This document shows positions 24,868 through 33,874 of a stretch of DNA of 63,665 nt, piece after piece. Below the pieces are notes generated by a model, which was not told the DNA's origin, did not search any database, and saw only the letters and a program-made list of their open reading frames with translations. The stretch covers positions 1 through 63,665 of the forward strand of contig NZ_BQHW01000029.1 of NCBI RefSeq assembly GCF_021602025.1. Reading direction: 5' to 3'. The first letter of the stretch is position 1. Each line of letters begins with the position of its first letter. This stretch comes from Pseudomonas ceruminis (GTDB taxonomy: Bacteria > Pseudomonadota > Gammaproteobacteria > Pseudomonadales > Pseudomonadaceae). Both the position numbers and the translations under genes were made by a program.

Positions 24868-26330
24868 TCCAGGACTACCAGGCGCAGAAAGTGCTGCGCG
24901 AGCGCTATGACTTCTGCATCGTGGGTGCAGGGCCGGCAGGTATCACACTGGCCTTGCGTCTGGCGACGGCCGGCTGGAGCGTCGCGCTGCTCGAAGGCGG
25001 CGACCAGGCCTATTCGCCGCGCTCGCAAGCATTGTACAAGTGCACCTCGTCGGGCCTTGAGCTGTATGCCGAGGAAACGCGCTTGCGGTTTCTCGGCGGT
25101 ACCTCCAACCATTGGGCAGGCCGCTGCCGGCCCTTCACCGCCTCAGACTTCGCCGTCACGCCACCGGGCGACTTGCCGGGCTGGCCCATCCCCTATGCCG
25201 AGATCGAACGCTACCTGCCGGCGGCCATGGACATCGTCGACTTGCCCCAGGGCGCGGAGTTTCATGCGCTCAATGCGGCGTTGGAGGGCGGAGACTTCGA
25301 CGCCGACCGTTTCCTGCTGAGCCCGCCGACGCGCTTTGCGCAAAAGTACGCAACCGCGCTCAACGAGACGCCAGGGCTCGATGTGTTTCTCAACTGCAAC
25401 TGCGTGGACCTTGAATTCGACAAGGCCTCCGGCAGCCTCACGGCGGTGCAGGTATCCGACTACGACCTGCACCGGCAACCGCTGCAGGCCACCCATTTCA
25501 TCCTCGCTACCGGGGCGATCGAGAATGCTCGGCAGTTGCTCAACAGCAAATCGTTACTGGCAGCAGGCGTGGTGAGCGCGGACGGCCTGACCGGGCGCTG
25601 CTTCATGGAGCACCTGAACATCGACATGGGCAACTTCATCCTGCAGGACGGGCAGGACACCGGTCAGCACCAGTACTACACCACCGATGCGTTCGTCGCC
25701 GAGTACCGCGCCGGTAAAGGCAATGTCACCACCGCCGTGCTCAGCGATGTCAGGACCTACGGCAGAACCGCCGAGGTCAAGCACTTCCTGGAAAACCTGG
25801 CCTGTGAAATGGGCGTGGCGAGCAAGATCGAGTTCGTGGCCAAGTTCAGTTGCCCCGGCGATGGTGTCATCAGCACCATGATCGAGCAGTTCCCGAACGT
25901 GCAGAGCCATATTTCGCTGCTGGGCGAAAAGGACGCGCTGGGGGTGAGCAAGGTCAACGTCAATTGGGCCTTGAGTGCCAACGACCGCCACACCATCAAG
26001 TGCATCGGCAGCGAGTTGGCCAAGCAGTTTGCCGATATGGGGCTTGGCTTCGTCAAGTTGAACGACTTCGTTTACGACACCGCCTTGCCCCTGAAAATAC
26101 AGCCCCATGCCCACCATATGGGGACCACCCGCATGGCGGCTTCGCCGGAGTTTGGCGTGGTCGACACCAACTGCAAGGTGTTCGGCACCACCAACCTGTA
26201 CGTGGCGGGCAGCAGCATCTTTGCCACCAGCGGTGCGTCCAACCCGACAATGCCGCTGCTGCAGTTCGCGCTGCGGCTGGCCGACCACCTCGACGAGAAA
26301 ATGAAGACAACCCGTGGTGCGGTCACATGA
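24864..26330 (+). CDS. GMC-family FAD-dependent oxidoreductase
   Basis: The 488-residue protein starts with a Rossmann FAD motif, FCIVGAGPAG (residues 17-26), followed by LEGG and the GMC-like RFLGGTSNHWAGRC. The C-terminal GMC domain has HAHHMGTTRM (about 413) and SGASNPTMPLLQFAL (about 455), supplying the His/Asn pair that oxidises alcohols. There is no signal peptide, but the coupled Tat mini-protein could export it. It may oxidise a sugar hydroxyl on the exopolysaccharide or its lipid-linked precursor, an unusual activity for a Wzx/Wzy cluster. An alternative is oxidation of a nucleotide sugar in the cytoplasm. Confidence 0.9.
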   Translation: MIQDYQAQKVLRERYDFCIVGAGPAGITLALRLATAGWSVALLEGGDQAYSPRSQALYKCTSSGLELYAEETRLRFLGGTSNHWAGRCRPFTASDFAVTPPGDLPGWPIPYAEIERYLPAAMDIVDLPQGAEFHALNAALEGGDFDADRFLLSPPTRFAQKYATALNETPGLDVFLNCNCVDLEFDKASGSLTAVQVSDYDLHRQPLQATHFILATGAIENARQLLNSKSLLAAGVVSADGLTGRCFMEHLNIDMGNFILQDGQDTGQHQYYTTDAFVAEYRAGKGNVTTAVLSDVRTYGRTAEVKHFLENLACEMGVASKIEFVAKFSCPGDGVISTMIEQFPNVQSHISLLGEKDALGVSKVNVNWALSANDRHTIKCIGSELAKQFADMGLGFVKLNDFVYDTALPLKIQPHAHHMGTTRMAASPEFGVVDTNCKVFGTTNLYVAGSSIFATSGASNPTMPLLQFALRLADHLDEKMKTTRGAVT

Positions 26331-26475
26331 GCCGCCAAGGAGTGTGCACAGCTTGATCCTGCAGTGATGGCGCCAAAAAACAAGGGTTGAGTGCGATGCG
26401 GTCAGCACCAAGAAGAACGAGACCGAGTTCGCCTCAGGGACAGTCCAGGAAGGGTTTACTTACGAGGCAAACAGC

Positions 26476-27093
26476 ATGTTTGGATGGCTACGGAGCGCCT
26501 TGCACCACTATGTCAACGCCACCGGGCGAGGCAGCTCGCTGTACAGGAAACTGTGCAACCCCACGCCCCTGCAATGGGGCACCTACCTGGCGCGGTGGGG
26601 CAAGTTTCATTCCATCGGGAACAACGTGCACATCAACTGTGGGTGCTGCGTCACCGACCCGACGCTGGTACGCATCGGCAGCAACGTGGGGTTGTCCGAC
26701 TGCACGCTGATCGGCCATGACGGTGTGGTGGCTCTGATCGAGGTCTGCTACGGCAAGCAGCTGGACTCTGTGGGCTACATTGATATACGTGACAACTGTT
26801 TCGTTGGCCACGGCTCGATCGTCATGCCGCGGGTGACCATCGGGCCTGACTCGGTGGTGGCTGCTGGCGCTGTGGTCACCAAGGACGTGCCCCCGGGCAT
26901 GGTGGTAGGGGGCAACCCGGCCAAGGTCATCTGTACCACCGAAGAGTTGATCAGGCGGGTTGAAGAGCGTTGCAACAGTTACCCCTGGATAGACCTCGTC
27001 AAGCAGCGCAAGGGCGCATTCGACCCGGCGCTGGAACCTACCTTGGCGGCGGTGAGGCGGCAGTACTTCTTTGGGGACGGCAACAATGGATAG
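26476..27093 (+). CDS. left-handed beta-helix acyltransferase
   Basis: The 205-residue protein carries hexapeptide repeats in two runs: VRIGSNVGLSDCTLIGHD and IDIRDNCFVGHGSIVMPRVTI, then VVAAGAVVTKDVPPG and VVGGNPAKVI, the classic end of acetyltransferases of the maltose/serine O-acetyltransferase group. The loop histidine in GHDG may be catalytic. It probably adds acetyl groups to a sugar of the repeat unit. Its stop lies within the start of the next gene (ATGGATAG), so translation is coupled. Confidence 0.87.
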   Translation: MFGWLRSALHHYVNATGRGSSLYRKLCNPTPLQWGTYLARWGKFHSIGNNVHINCGCCVTDPTLVRIGSNVGLSDCTLIGHDGVVALIEVCYGKQLDSVGYIDIRDNCFVGHGSIVMPRVTIGPDSVVAAGAVVTKDVPPGMVVGGNPAKVICTTEELIRRVEERCNSYPWIDLVKQRKGAFDPALEPTLAAVRRQYFFGDGNNG

Positions 27094-28042
27094 AAAGCCG
27101 GTCGATGTGATGGTGGTCAATTTCAACACCGGGTCACTGCTGCAGCCCATGTTCGATGCGCTGCGTCGGGCTGGCAGCGAGCGGCTGGCGAGCTACCTGG
27201 TGGTGGACAATGCCTCTGCCGACAACTCGCTGGAATGCCTGGCCAAAGTGTGCCCCGAAGCACTGCTGTTGAGTAACAAGCAGAACGTCGGTTTTGGCCG
27301 CGCCAACAATCAATTGCTGGCCCATCTGCAGGGTAAATACGCCTTGCTACTCAATACCGACGCTTTCGTAGCCAGCGACACCCTGGAGAAAACCATCGCC
27401 TACATGGACGCCCACCCTGACTGCGGCGTGCTTGGCGTGCGCCTGGAAGGGCGCGATGGCGACCTGCAGCCCTGCTGTCGATATTTCCCGACGCCGCTGA
27501 ACATATTCGTTGCGCGGACCGGGCTGGGCCGCCTGTTCCCGGGCTTGCAGATGGTCGACGAAATGGCTTGGGACCACGGTTCAGTACGTGAATGCGACTG
27601 GCTGCCGGGGTGTTTCTACCTGGTTCGCCGTGAAGTGCTCGACCAGGTGGGGTTGTTCGACTCGCGTTACTTCCTTTATTACGAGGAGGTCGACCACTGC
27701 AAGCGGGTCAAGGAGGCCGGCTGGAAGGTGGTGTTCTATCCCTACACCACCGTTGTGCACATTGGTGGCGAAAGCTCCAAGTCGGTGGCCGAACTGGAGG
27801 CTGCCAGCCGCCAGATCTCGGCCTACCAGATCGAAAGCGAGCTGCTCTATTTTCGCAAGCACCATGGCGCCGGAGGGCTTGCGTTGCACATGCTGCTGGT
27901 CAGCCTGGGCGACCTGCTGCTGGCGTTCAAGGCGTTGCTCAAAGGCCGTGGCCGGGCAGCCATCAAGGCCTGCTGGCAGCATACCCGAGCCACCTGGTCG
28001 TTGCTGTTCAAGACCCGGTTCGCAAGCCAGCCCACACGGTAG
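27086..28042 (+). CDS. glycosyltransferase family 2
   Basis: The 318-residue protein begins with DVMVVNFNTGSLL and carries VVDNASADNS, KQNVGFGRANNQ and LLLNTDAF (the DxD-type site), then WLPGCFYLVRREVLDQVG and YYEEVDHCKRVKEAGW, a set typical of rhamnosyltransferase-like GT2 proteins. It acts at the inner face of the membrane on the growing lipid-linked repeat. The start at 27086 overlaps the previous stop by eight bases; GGGGAC is the likely ribosome site. The sugar it adds is unknown, although the resemblance suggests a deoxysugar. Confidence 0.9.
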   Translation: MDRKPVDVMVVNFNTGSLLQPMFDALRRAGSERLASYLVVDNASADNSLECLAKVCPEALLLSNKQNVGFGRANNQLLAHLQGKYALLLNTDAFVASDTLEKTIAYMDAHPDCGVLGVRLEGRDGDLQPCCRYFPTPLNIFVARTGLGRLFPGLQMVDEMAWDHGSVRECDWLPGCFYLVRREVLDQVGLFDSRYFLYYEEVDHCKRVKEAGWKVVFYPYTTVVHIGGESSKSVAELEAASRQISAYQIESELLYFRKHHGAGGLALHMLLVSLGDLLLAFKALLKGRGRAAIKACWQHTRATWSLLFKTRFASQPTR

Positions 28043-28050
28043 GAAAAGCC

Positions 28051-28575
28051 ATGTTCGAGAATATTCGCGCGGACCTGCGTGCACACGGTGGAGATTGGGG
28101 CGCCCAGGGCTTCTGGGTGATGCTGGTGTATCGCTTTGGCCGTTGGCGCTATGGCGTGCGCCCGGCGTTGCTGCGCAAGCTGTTCTCGCTGGTCTACAAG
28201 GTATTGTTCAAGTTCGTGCAGATCATCACCGGGGTCGAGTTGCCCTGCGAGGTGCAGGTGGGGCGCAATTTCGTCATCGACCATTTTGGCGGCATCGTCA
28301 TCAGCGGTTATGCCCGCTTCGGTGATGACTGCCGCATCCGCAACGGGGTCGTGGTGGGGTTGAAGAATGTCAGCGAACCCACGGCGCCAGTGATTGGCAA
28401 CAACGTCGATATCGGGGCCGGGGCCAAGGTGCTGGGCAACATTCGCATCGGCGACAACGTGGTGATCGGCTCCAACGCCGTGGTCCTGATCGATGTGCCG
28501 GACAACTCGCTGGCGGTCGGCGTGCCGGCCACCATCAAGGTGCGCAAACACAGCGAAACAGCCGAGTACACATGA
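28051..28575 (+). CDS. serine O-acetyltransferase-like (CysE fold) acetyltransferase
   Basis: The 174-residue protein has an N-terminal helical part with the DLRAHGGDW start and a left-handed helix with IDHFGGIVISGYARFGDDC, IGNNVDIGAGAKVLGNI and IGDNVVIGSNAVVLIDVPDNSLAVGVPA. It resembles short serine acetyltransferases, but this branch is common in polysaccharide clusters, where it more likely acetylates sugar. It is 8 bases after the GT2 gene. Together with the gene at 26476 it gives the island two helix-fold acyltransferases. Confidence 0.9.
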   Translation: MFENIRADLRAHGGDWGAQGFWVMLVYRFGRWRYGVRPALLRKLFSLVYKVLFKFVQIITGVELPCEVQVGRNFVIDHFGGIVISGYARFGDDCRIRNGVVVGLKNVSEPTAPVIGNNVDIGAGAKVLGNIRIGDNVVIGSNAVVLIDVPDNSLAVGVPATIKVRKHSETAEYT

Positions 28576-28633
28576 CCCGGGCAACACGGCCGGGGAGTGG
28601 GCATAGGGCGTTCAGGGTGGGTGAGTGAGGCGC

Positions 28634-29611
28634 ATGGTGACAGGTATCGGAGTGGTGATCATCGGGCGGAACGAAGGCTTGCGCCTGGAGCGCTGCCTGG
28701 CATCGCTGGCGGGGCAGGCTGATCAGGTGGTGTACGTCGATTCGGGGTCTACCGACGGTTCCGTGCCGCGTGCGCTGAGCCATGGCGTCGACGTGCTGGC
28801 GCTGGACATGACGCAACCCTTCACCGCGGCGCGGGCACGCAACGAAGGCTTTACCCGCTTGCAACAGTTGTTGCCCAGCATGCGCCATGTGCAGTTCGTC
28901 GATGGCGATTGCGAAGTGGTGGCTGGCTGGCTGGCCAGTGCCCAGGCGTTCCTCGATACCCATCCGGAGGTGGCAGTGGTGTGTGGTCGGCGGCGCGAGC
29001 GCTTCCCCGAACGGTCGGTCTACAACTTGCTGTGCGACCTGGAATGGGACACGCCGGTCGGCGAAGCCAAGGCGTGTGGGGGCGATGCGCTGATGCGTGT
29101 CGAGGCATTCGTGGCGGTGACTGGCTTTCGCCCGGGGCTGATTGCCGGAGAAGAGCCCGAGCTGTGCGTCCGCTTGCGTGCCCAGGGCTGGAAGATTTGG
29201 CGGTTGGACGCCGAGATGACCTTGCACGACGCTGCCATGACTCGTTTCAGCCAATGGTGGCGACGGACAGTACGGGGCGGGTACGCCTTCGCCGAAGGGG
29301 CGTACTTGCACGGCGCCCCGCCCGAGCGGCATTGGCAGCGCGAGTCGCGTCGTGCCTGGTTGTGGGGCCTGAGCATTCCCTTGGCCACCCTGCTTGGGTG
29401 TGTACTGTTCGGTGCCTGGGGGTTGCTGTTGCTGTTGATCTACCCGCTGCAGGCCGTGAGACTGGCCCGCCGCGCCGGCAGGTCGAGGCGGGTGAATTGC
29501 GTGCAAGGCATTTTCCTCGTGCTTGCCAAATTTCCTGAGATGGTTGGCCAGGTCAAGTTTCTGCTGGACAGGTTCACTGCCAGCAAGACGCTATTGATCG
29601 AATACAAGTGA
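28634..29611 (+). CDS. glycosyltransferase family 2, membrane-associated
   Basis: The 325-residue protein opens with GVVIIGRNEGLRLERCL and VVYVDSGSTDGS, has the metal-binding FVDGDCEV and the pattern IAGEEPELCVRLRAQGW, and two C-terminal hydrophobic segments (about 245-275) preceding a basic region. It is a GT2 of the succinoglycan-type transferases. The start at 28634 (ATG) is preferred over GTG at 28625; GTGAGG lies just ahead. It probably adds a mid-repeat sugar. Confidence 0.88.
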   Translation: MVTGIGVVIIGRNEGLRLERCLASLAGQADQVVYVDSGSTDGSVPRALSHGVDVLALDMTQPFTAARARNEGFTRLQQLLPSMRHVQFVDGDCEVVAGWLASAQAFLDTHPEVAVVCGRRRERFPERSVYNLLCDLEWDTPVGEAKACGGDALMRVEAFVAVTGFRPGLIAGEEPELCVRLRAQGWKIWRLDAEMTLHDAAMTRFSQWWRRTVRGGYAFAEGAYLHGAPPERHWQRESRRAWLWGLSIPLATLLGCVLFGAWGLLLLLIYPLQAVRLARRAGRSRRVNCVQGIFLVLAKFPEMVGQVKFLLDRFTASKTLLIEYK

Positions 29612-29612
29612 G

Positions 29613-32600
29613 ATGTCGATGATCTTCAGGTCGTTAGTGAAAAGTCTGCTCACTTTGCAACCCGGCTACTCGCCGCGAGCGTTGAACAACAAGTTCAAGC
29701 TGCTGCTGCTGATGGCCCGGCACCGCTCGGCGCTGGAGGCTTTCCTGCAGCGCATGGAGCGTTCGCTGGGTCGCGACGGTTTTGCCGCACTCGGGGTCGA
29801 CTGCATTGGCGTGGTGCAATGGCCCTACGTCAGCAAGCAATGGGAGGCACCGCAGCGCCTGAGCGTGGTGGCGTCGCACTACGAGGTGGTGACGCAGCAG
29901 TTTCCTTCGTTGTTGCTGCTGGGCCGCGAGCAGTCGCGGGTTCTGGGCGATCTTTCGGCGTATTCCCCGCAGTGCACCCTGGTGCTGGACCGGCCGATCT
30001 GGTTCAAGCGCGAAGGGGAGCTGGTGCTGAACCTGTTCCAGGGCGAGCTGCGGGTCGCCTCCTTGGCGTTCAGCCTGTGCCGCAGCGCCGAGGGGCTGAG
30101 CCTGTTCATCGGTGCGGTTCAGGGGATACACAAAGGCATCGACAGCGAGACGTCGCTGAACATCTACCGGGACCTGACCAAGGATTTTGAAGGCCTGCGC
30201 CCGCGCAGCCTGCTGATCGAGGCCATCAAGTGCCTGGCCAGAACGGTAGGGGCAACGCAGGTGTTGGCGGTCGCCGACCCCTACCGGCACCACCGCCACC
30301 CGTACTTTGGCGCCGACAAGGCTCAGGACCTGGCGGCCAACTACGACGTCATCTGGCTGGAAAATGGGGCGCAACCGTCGCAAACGGAGGACTTCTTCCT
30401 CATCCCCCTGGCCCCCGCAAGGCGTGCGGCCGAGGATATCGCCCCCAAGAAACGGGCCATGTACCGCCGGCGCCATGCCCTGCTGGATGACCTGTTCGCC
30501 CAGGTCGAAGCGGCGGTGCCCGGCAGCGACGCGGCCAAGCTGTTGAAGCTGCACCGCCAGCGCCTGGGCAGTGCCCTGGTGCTGCCGCAGGACTGTGGCC
30601 CTTCAAGCAGCAAGGGCTGGCGTGCCAGGGCGAGTGCATTCATCCGCCAGCTCACCCGTGAACCACGGGCGGACCAGCGCTTTATCGCCTACCTGCGCAA
30701 GGCCGGGCTCTATCCCACGTTGAAAAAGGCCTGCCGGGAGTTCCTCAGGCAGGGGCCGAGCCTGCTCTGGAAGCCGGCCGACAGCAAGCGCAAAAGCCTG
30801 CCCCTGGCCGACCCCAGCGTACCGGCCAGCGAGCTGTTCCCGCGGGAGGTGGTACTGATCAGCGAGGTGGGTGCCGGCCTGACATTGCAGGGCCGGCCGT
30901 CCCGCCTGCGGCACATGCTGCGCGGGCAGGGCTACAGGTGCCAGGCGGTGGACTGGCATGACCACAGCGCTTGCCTGAATGCCTTGCAGACCTGCGCGGC
31001 GGTCATCTTCCACCGGGTCCCGGCCTTTGATCCGGTGCTGCAGTTGATCGAAGAGGCCAAGCGTCTCAAGGTCACCTCCTACTGGGATTGCGACGAACAG
31101 ATCTTCGACCCGCAGCAATACTGCCAGCGCAATGATGTGGGCGAATTGAGCGCCGAGGTCATTCACAGCCTGATGGCGGCCGTGGCCCTGTACCAGCGGG
31201 CGTTGCTGTCCTGTGACCGCGCCATCGCCTCGACCCCGACCCTGGCCATGGCCATGAGCGATGCGGGTACCCGGCACGTCACCGTCGTGGAAAGCACGCC
31301 GGGCGTGGAAAGCCAGGAGCGCGAGCAGCTCAGCCAGATTTTCCCGGCGCTGAGCGCTGACCGCACACGTCGGGTGCTGTCGGCCAATATCTTCTTTGCC
31401 CCCAGAAGCTTCGGCGGCGCCACGGTGGTCGCCGAGCAGATGGCGCGCCTGATGGTGGCTGCTTCGCCTTTCCAGCAGTTCATTTTCACCTCGTTGCCGT
31501 CCTCCGACGCCGAACCCTACAGCCTGTTCAGGTATGAGGCGCACGCAGCGGCGGTGCTGGGCATGGGCTTGCCGGATACGCGCACGGCCCGGGAAGACTT
31601 CGACAACCCAGCCACCAGTGAAGTGTTCGATGCCGTACTGGCATGCGTCGCACCAGACCTTGTCCACCTGCATTCGATCCAAGGTCTGGGGGTGCAGTTG
31701 GCAGACCGCTGCCAGCAGGCGGGTATACCGTTCGTGGTGACGCTGCATGATGCCTGGTGGATCTGCGGACGCCAGTTCATGATCAACAACCACGGCCACT
31801 ACTGCGGGCAAACCACGGTGCATGCCGAGATCTGCGCCCAGTGCGTGGACGACCCGGCCTTGAACGTGTACCGCCAGCAGCTGCTGGCCAGCACGCTGGA
31901 GAAAGCCAACCTGCTGCTGGCGCCCAGTGCGTTCTGCCGCAACCTGTACATCGCCAATGGCTTCGATGCCGCCAGGATCCGCGTCAACCGCAATGGCATC
32001 CTGCCGCCTGCGGCTGGCTACCAGCGGCACCCAGGCAAGACCATCCGGTTTGGCTTCGTCGGTGGCAACGCGACCATCAAGGGCATCGACGTCATCGCCC
32101 GGGCATTCGCTTCGCTGCCGCGTTCGGATTACGAGCTGAAGGTCGTCGACAACCTGCTGCACCTGGGCTTTCGCTCGTTCAACCGGCACAGCATCAAGAT
32201 TCCCGGCCCGGTCAGCATCGTGCCTGGCTACACCCAGGCGAACATGGATGAGTTTTTCTCCGGCATCGATGTGCTGCTGTTCCCCACCCAGTCCAAGGAA
32301 ACCTTTGGTCTGGCCGTGCGCGAAGCGTTGGTGCGGGATGTCTGGGTGATCAGCACCCATGCAGGCGGTACGGTGGAGGACATCGTCGACGGCGTGAATG
32401 GCACGCTCATCCCCCTGAGCGCCAACGAAAAGTACCTGCGCGCCGCGTTGGCCGAGATCCTCGAGCACCCTGAGCGCTACCGGCAGCATCGCAACACCTT
32501 CAAGCACAGCATCACCTTGTGCAGCGACCAGGCCCTGGACCTGCTGGGGGTCTATGACGAGGTACTGAGCCTCAGTTCGCCGGCCGGCACGCCACCGTCA

Positions 32601-32621
32601 GCCCTCAACAGCCTGACATAG
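29613..32621 (+). CDS. fusion: VirK/YbjX (DUF535) domain + GT4 glycosyltransferase
   Basis: One 1002-residue frame holds two usually separate proteins. Residues about 5-300 match VirK/YbjX (DUF535): SPRALNNKFKLL, VVASHYEVV, VLNLFQGELRVASLAFS, IHKGIDSE and PYRHHRHPYFG. Residues about 408-560 look like a GT4 N-terminal domain with YWDCDEQIFD. Residues about 586-985 are a full GT4 with FFAPRSFGGATVV, LVHLHSIQG, FVGGNATIKGID and the sugar-nucleotide motif KETFGLAVREAL (about 895-906). VirK/YbjX proteins have been tied to outer-membrane and lipid A functions in enterobacteria, but the activity is unknown. Continuous codon use and no internal start argue for a genuine fusion. Substrates are unknown. 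Confidence 0.87.
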   Translation: MSMIFRSLVKSLLTLQPGYSPRALNNKFKLLLLMARHRSALEAFLQRMERSLGRDGFAALGVDCIGVVQWPYVSKQWEAPQRLSVVASHYEVVTQQFPSLLLLGREQSRVLGDLSAYSPQCTLVLDRPIWFKREGELVLNLFQGELRVASLAFSLCRSAEGLSLFIGAVQGIHKGIDSETSLNIYRDLTKDFEGLRPRSLLIEAIKCLARTVGATQVLAVADPYRHHRHPYFGADKAQDLAANYDVIWLENGAQPSQTEDFFLIPLAPARRAAEDIAPKKRAMYRRRHALLDDLFAQVEAAVPGSDAAKLLKLHRQRLGSALVLPQDCGPSSSKGWRARASAFIRQLTREPRADQRFIAYLRKAGLYPTLKKACREFLRQGPSLLWKPADSKRKSLPLADPSVPASELFPREVVLISEVGAGLTLQGRPSRLRHMLRGQGYRCQAVDWHDHSACLNALQTCAAVIFHRVPAFDPVLQLIEEAKRLKVTSYWDCDEQIFDPQQYCQRNDVGELSAEVIHSLMAAVALYQRALLSCDRAIASTPTLAMAMSDAGTRHVTVVESTPGVESQEREQLSQIFPALSADRTRRVLSANIFFAPRSFGGATVVAEQMARLMVAASPFQQFIFTSLPSSDAEPYSLFRYEAHAAAVLGMGLPDTRTAREDFDNPATSEVFDAVLACVAPDLVHLHSIQGLGVQLADRCQQAGIPFVVTLHDAWWICGRQFMINNHGHYCGQTTVHAEICAQCVDDPALNVYRQQLLASTLEKANLLLAPSAFCRNLYIANGFDAARIRVNRNGILPPAAGYQRHPGKTIRFGFVGGNATIKGIDVIARAFASLPRSDYELKVVDNLLHLGFRSFNRHSIKIPGPVSIVPGYTQANMDEFFSGIDVLLFPTQSKETFGLAVREALVRDVWVISTHAGGTVEDIVDGVNGTLIPLSANEKYLRAALAEILEHPERYRQHRNTFKHSITLCSDQALDLLGVYDEVLSLSSPAGTPPSALNSLT

Positions 32622-32671
32622 CCACTGGGCACAGGTGGCCCTCACTTTCGCCAGCATTGATTTGGATTTCT

Positions 32672-33874
32672 ATGCACATTGCCTATTTCATCAATCAGTA
32701 CCCGAAAGTCAGCCACAGCTTCATCCGTCGCGAAATCCTCGCGCTGGAGCGCCAGGGGCTGGTGGTCCAGCGCATCGCCTTGCGCGGCTGGGACGGCGCG
32801 TTGCAGGACGGCGAAGACATCGCTGAGCGTGAGAAGACCCACTATGTGTTGCAGGGCGGCGTGGCGGGGCTGCTGAAACCCCTGTGGCAGGTACTAAGGG
32901 CTCAGCCACGGCGTTTTTGTGCGGGCCTTGGGCTGGCCTTGCGCCTGGGTTGGCGCGCCGACCGCTCGCTGCCTTACCACATGGTCTACCTGGCCGAGGC
33001 CTGCCGCGTTTTGCAATGGCTACAGGCATCCGGCGCCGAACACGTACACGCGCATTTCGGCACCAATTCTACCGAGGTGGTGATGCTCGCCAGTGCGCTC
33101 GGCGGGCCGGCCTATAGCTTCACCGTGCACGGGCCGGAAGAGTTCGACAAACCACAGTTCCTGCACCTGGGAGAGAAGGTCCGGCGCGCGGCGTTCGTCG
33201 CTGCAGTCAGCTCCTATGGGCGCAGCCAGCTGTATCGCTGGGTGGCGCACGAGCACTGGCCCAAGGTGAAAGTGGTGCATTGCGGGCTTGAACGGGGCTT
33301 TCATGAGGGTGCGATCGATAACCCGGCCACGGCGCCGCGCCTGGTTTGCGTCGGGCGCCTGTGCGAACAGAAAGGCCAGTTGCTGTTGATCGAAGCGGCC
33401 CGCCGATTGGCCGCCCAGGCGGTAGCGTTCGAACTGGTGCTGGCGGGCGATGGCGAAATGCGCGGCCAGATCGAAGCGCTGATTGCCCAACATGGGCTGC
33501 AGGCGCAGGTACGCATCACCGGCTGGATCAGCAGCGCCCAGGTACGCGAAGAACTCCTTGCAGCACGTGCCCTGGTTTTGCCCAGTTTTGCCGAAGGGCT
33601 GCCGGTAGTGATCATGGAAGCCATGGCCTTGCGCAGGCCGGTCCTTACCACCTATGTAGCGGGCATTCCCGAGCTGGTGCGCCCCGGGGAAAACGGCTGG
33701 CTGTTCCCTGCCGGCGCAGTGGATGAGCTGGCTGCGGCCATGGGCGAGTGCCTGGAACAGCCGGCCGAGGTGCTGCAGCGCATGGGCGAGGCGGCGCGCC
33801 AGCGGGTGCTGGAGCGCCATGACATCGATACCGAAGCGGCCAAGCTGGCCCAGTATTTCAAGGTGCCGGCATGA
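32672..33874 (+). CDS. glycosyltransferase family 4
   Basis: The 400-residue protein begins with HIAYFINQYPKVSHSFIRRE, the opening of colanic-acid-type GT4 enzymes. It continues with HVHAHFGTNS, FTVHGPEEFD, LVCVGRLCEQKGQ and FAEGLPVVIMEAMA, the last being the retaining E-x7-E motif. It should add a sugar with retention of the anomeric configuration on the cytoplasmic side. The ATG at 32672 has only a weak ribosome site. Its stop overlaps the start of the next gene (ATGA). Confidence 0.92.
   Translation: MHIAYFINQYPKVSHSFIRREILALERQGLVVQRIALRGWDGALQDGEDIAEREKTHYVLQGGVAGLLKPLWQVLRAQPRRFCAGLGLALRLGWRADRSLPYHMVYLAEACRVLQWLQASGAEHVHAHFGTNSTEVVMLASALGGPAYSFTVHGPEEFDKPQFLHLGEKVRRAAFVAAVSSYGRSQLYRWVAHEHWPKVKVVHCGLERGFHEGAIDNPATAPRLVCVGRLCEQKGQLLLIEAARRLAAQAVAFELVLAGDGEMRGQIEALIAQHGLQAQVRITGWISSAQVREELLAARALVLPSFAEGLPVVIMEAMALRRPVLTTYVAGIPELVRPGENGWLFPAGAVDELAAAMGECLEQPAEVLQRMGEAARQRVLERHDIDTEAAKLAQYFKVPA

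Noticed and set aside
30603-32507. 634-codon minus-strand frame inside the VirK-GT4 fusion
   Set aside because: Antisense shadow of a recognisable GT4 domain; low-complexity composition.
29613-32621. Frameshift joining two genes at the VirK-GT4 gene
   Set aside because: The frame is open throughout with continuous codon use and no internal ribosome site at the domain junction, so a true fusion fits better than a sequencing error.
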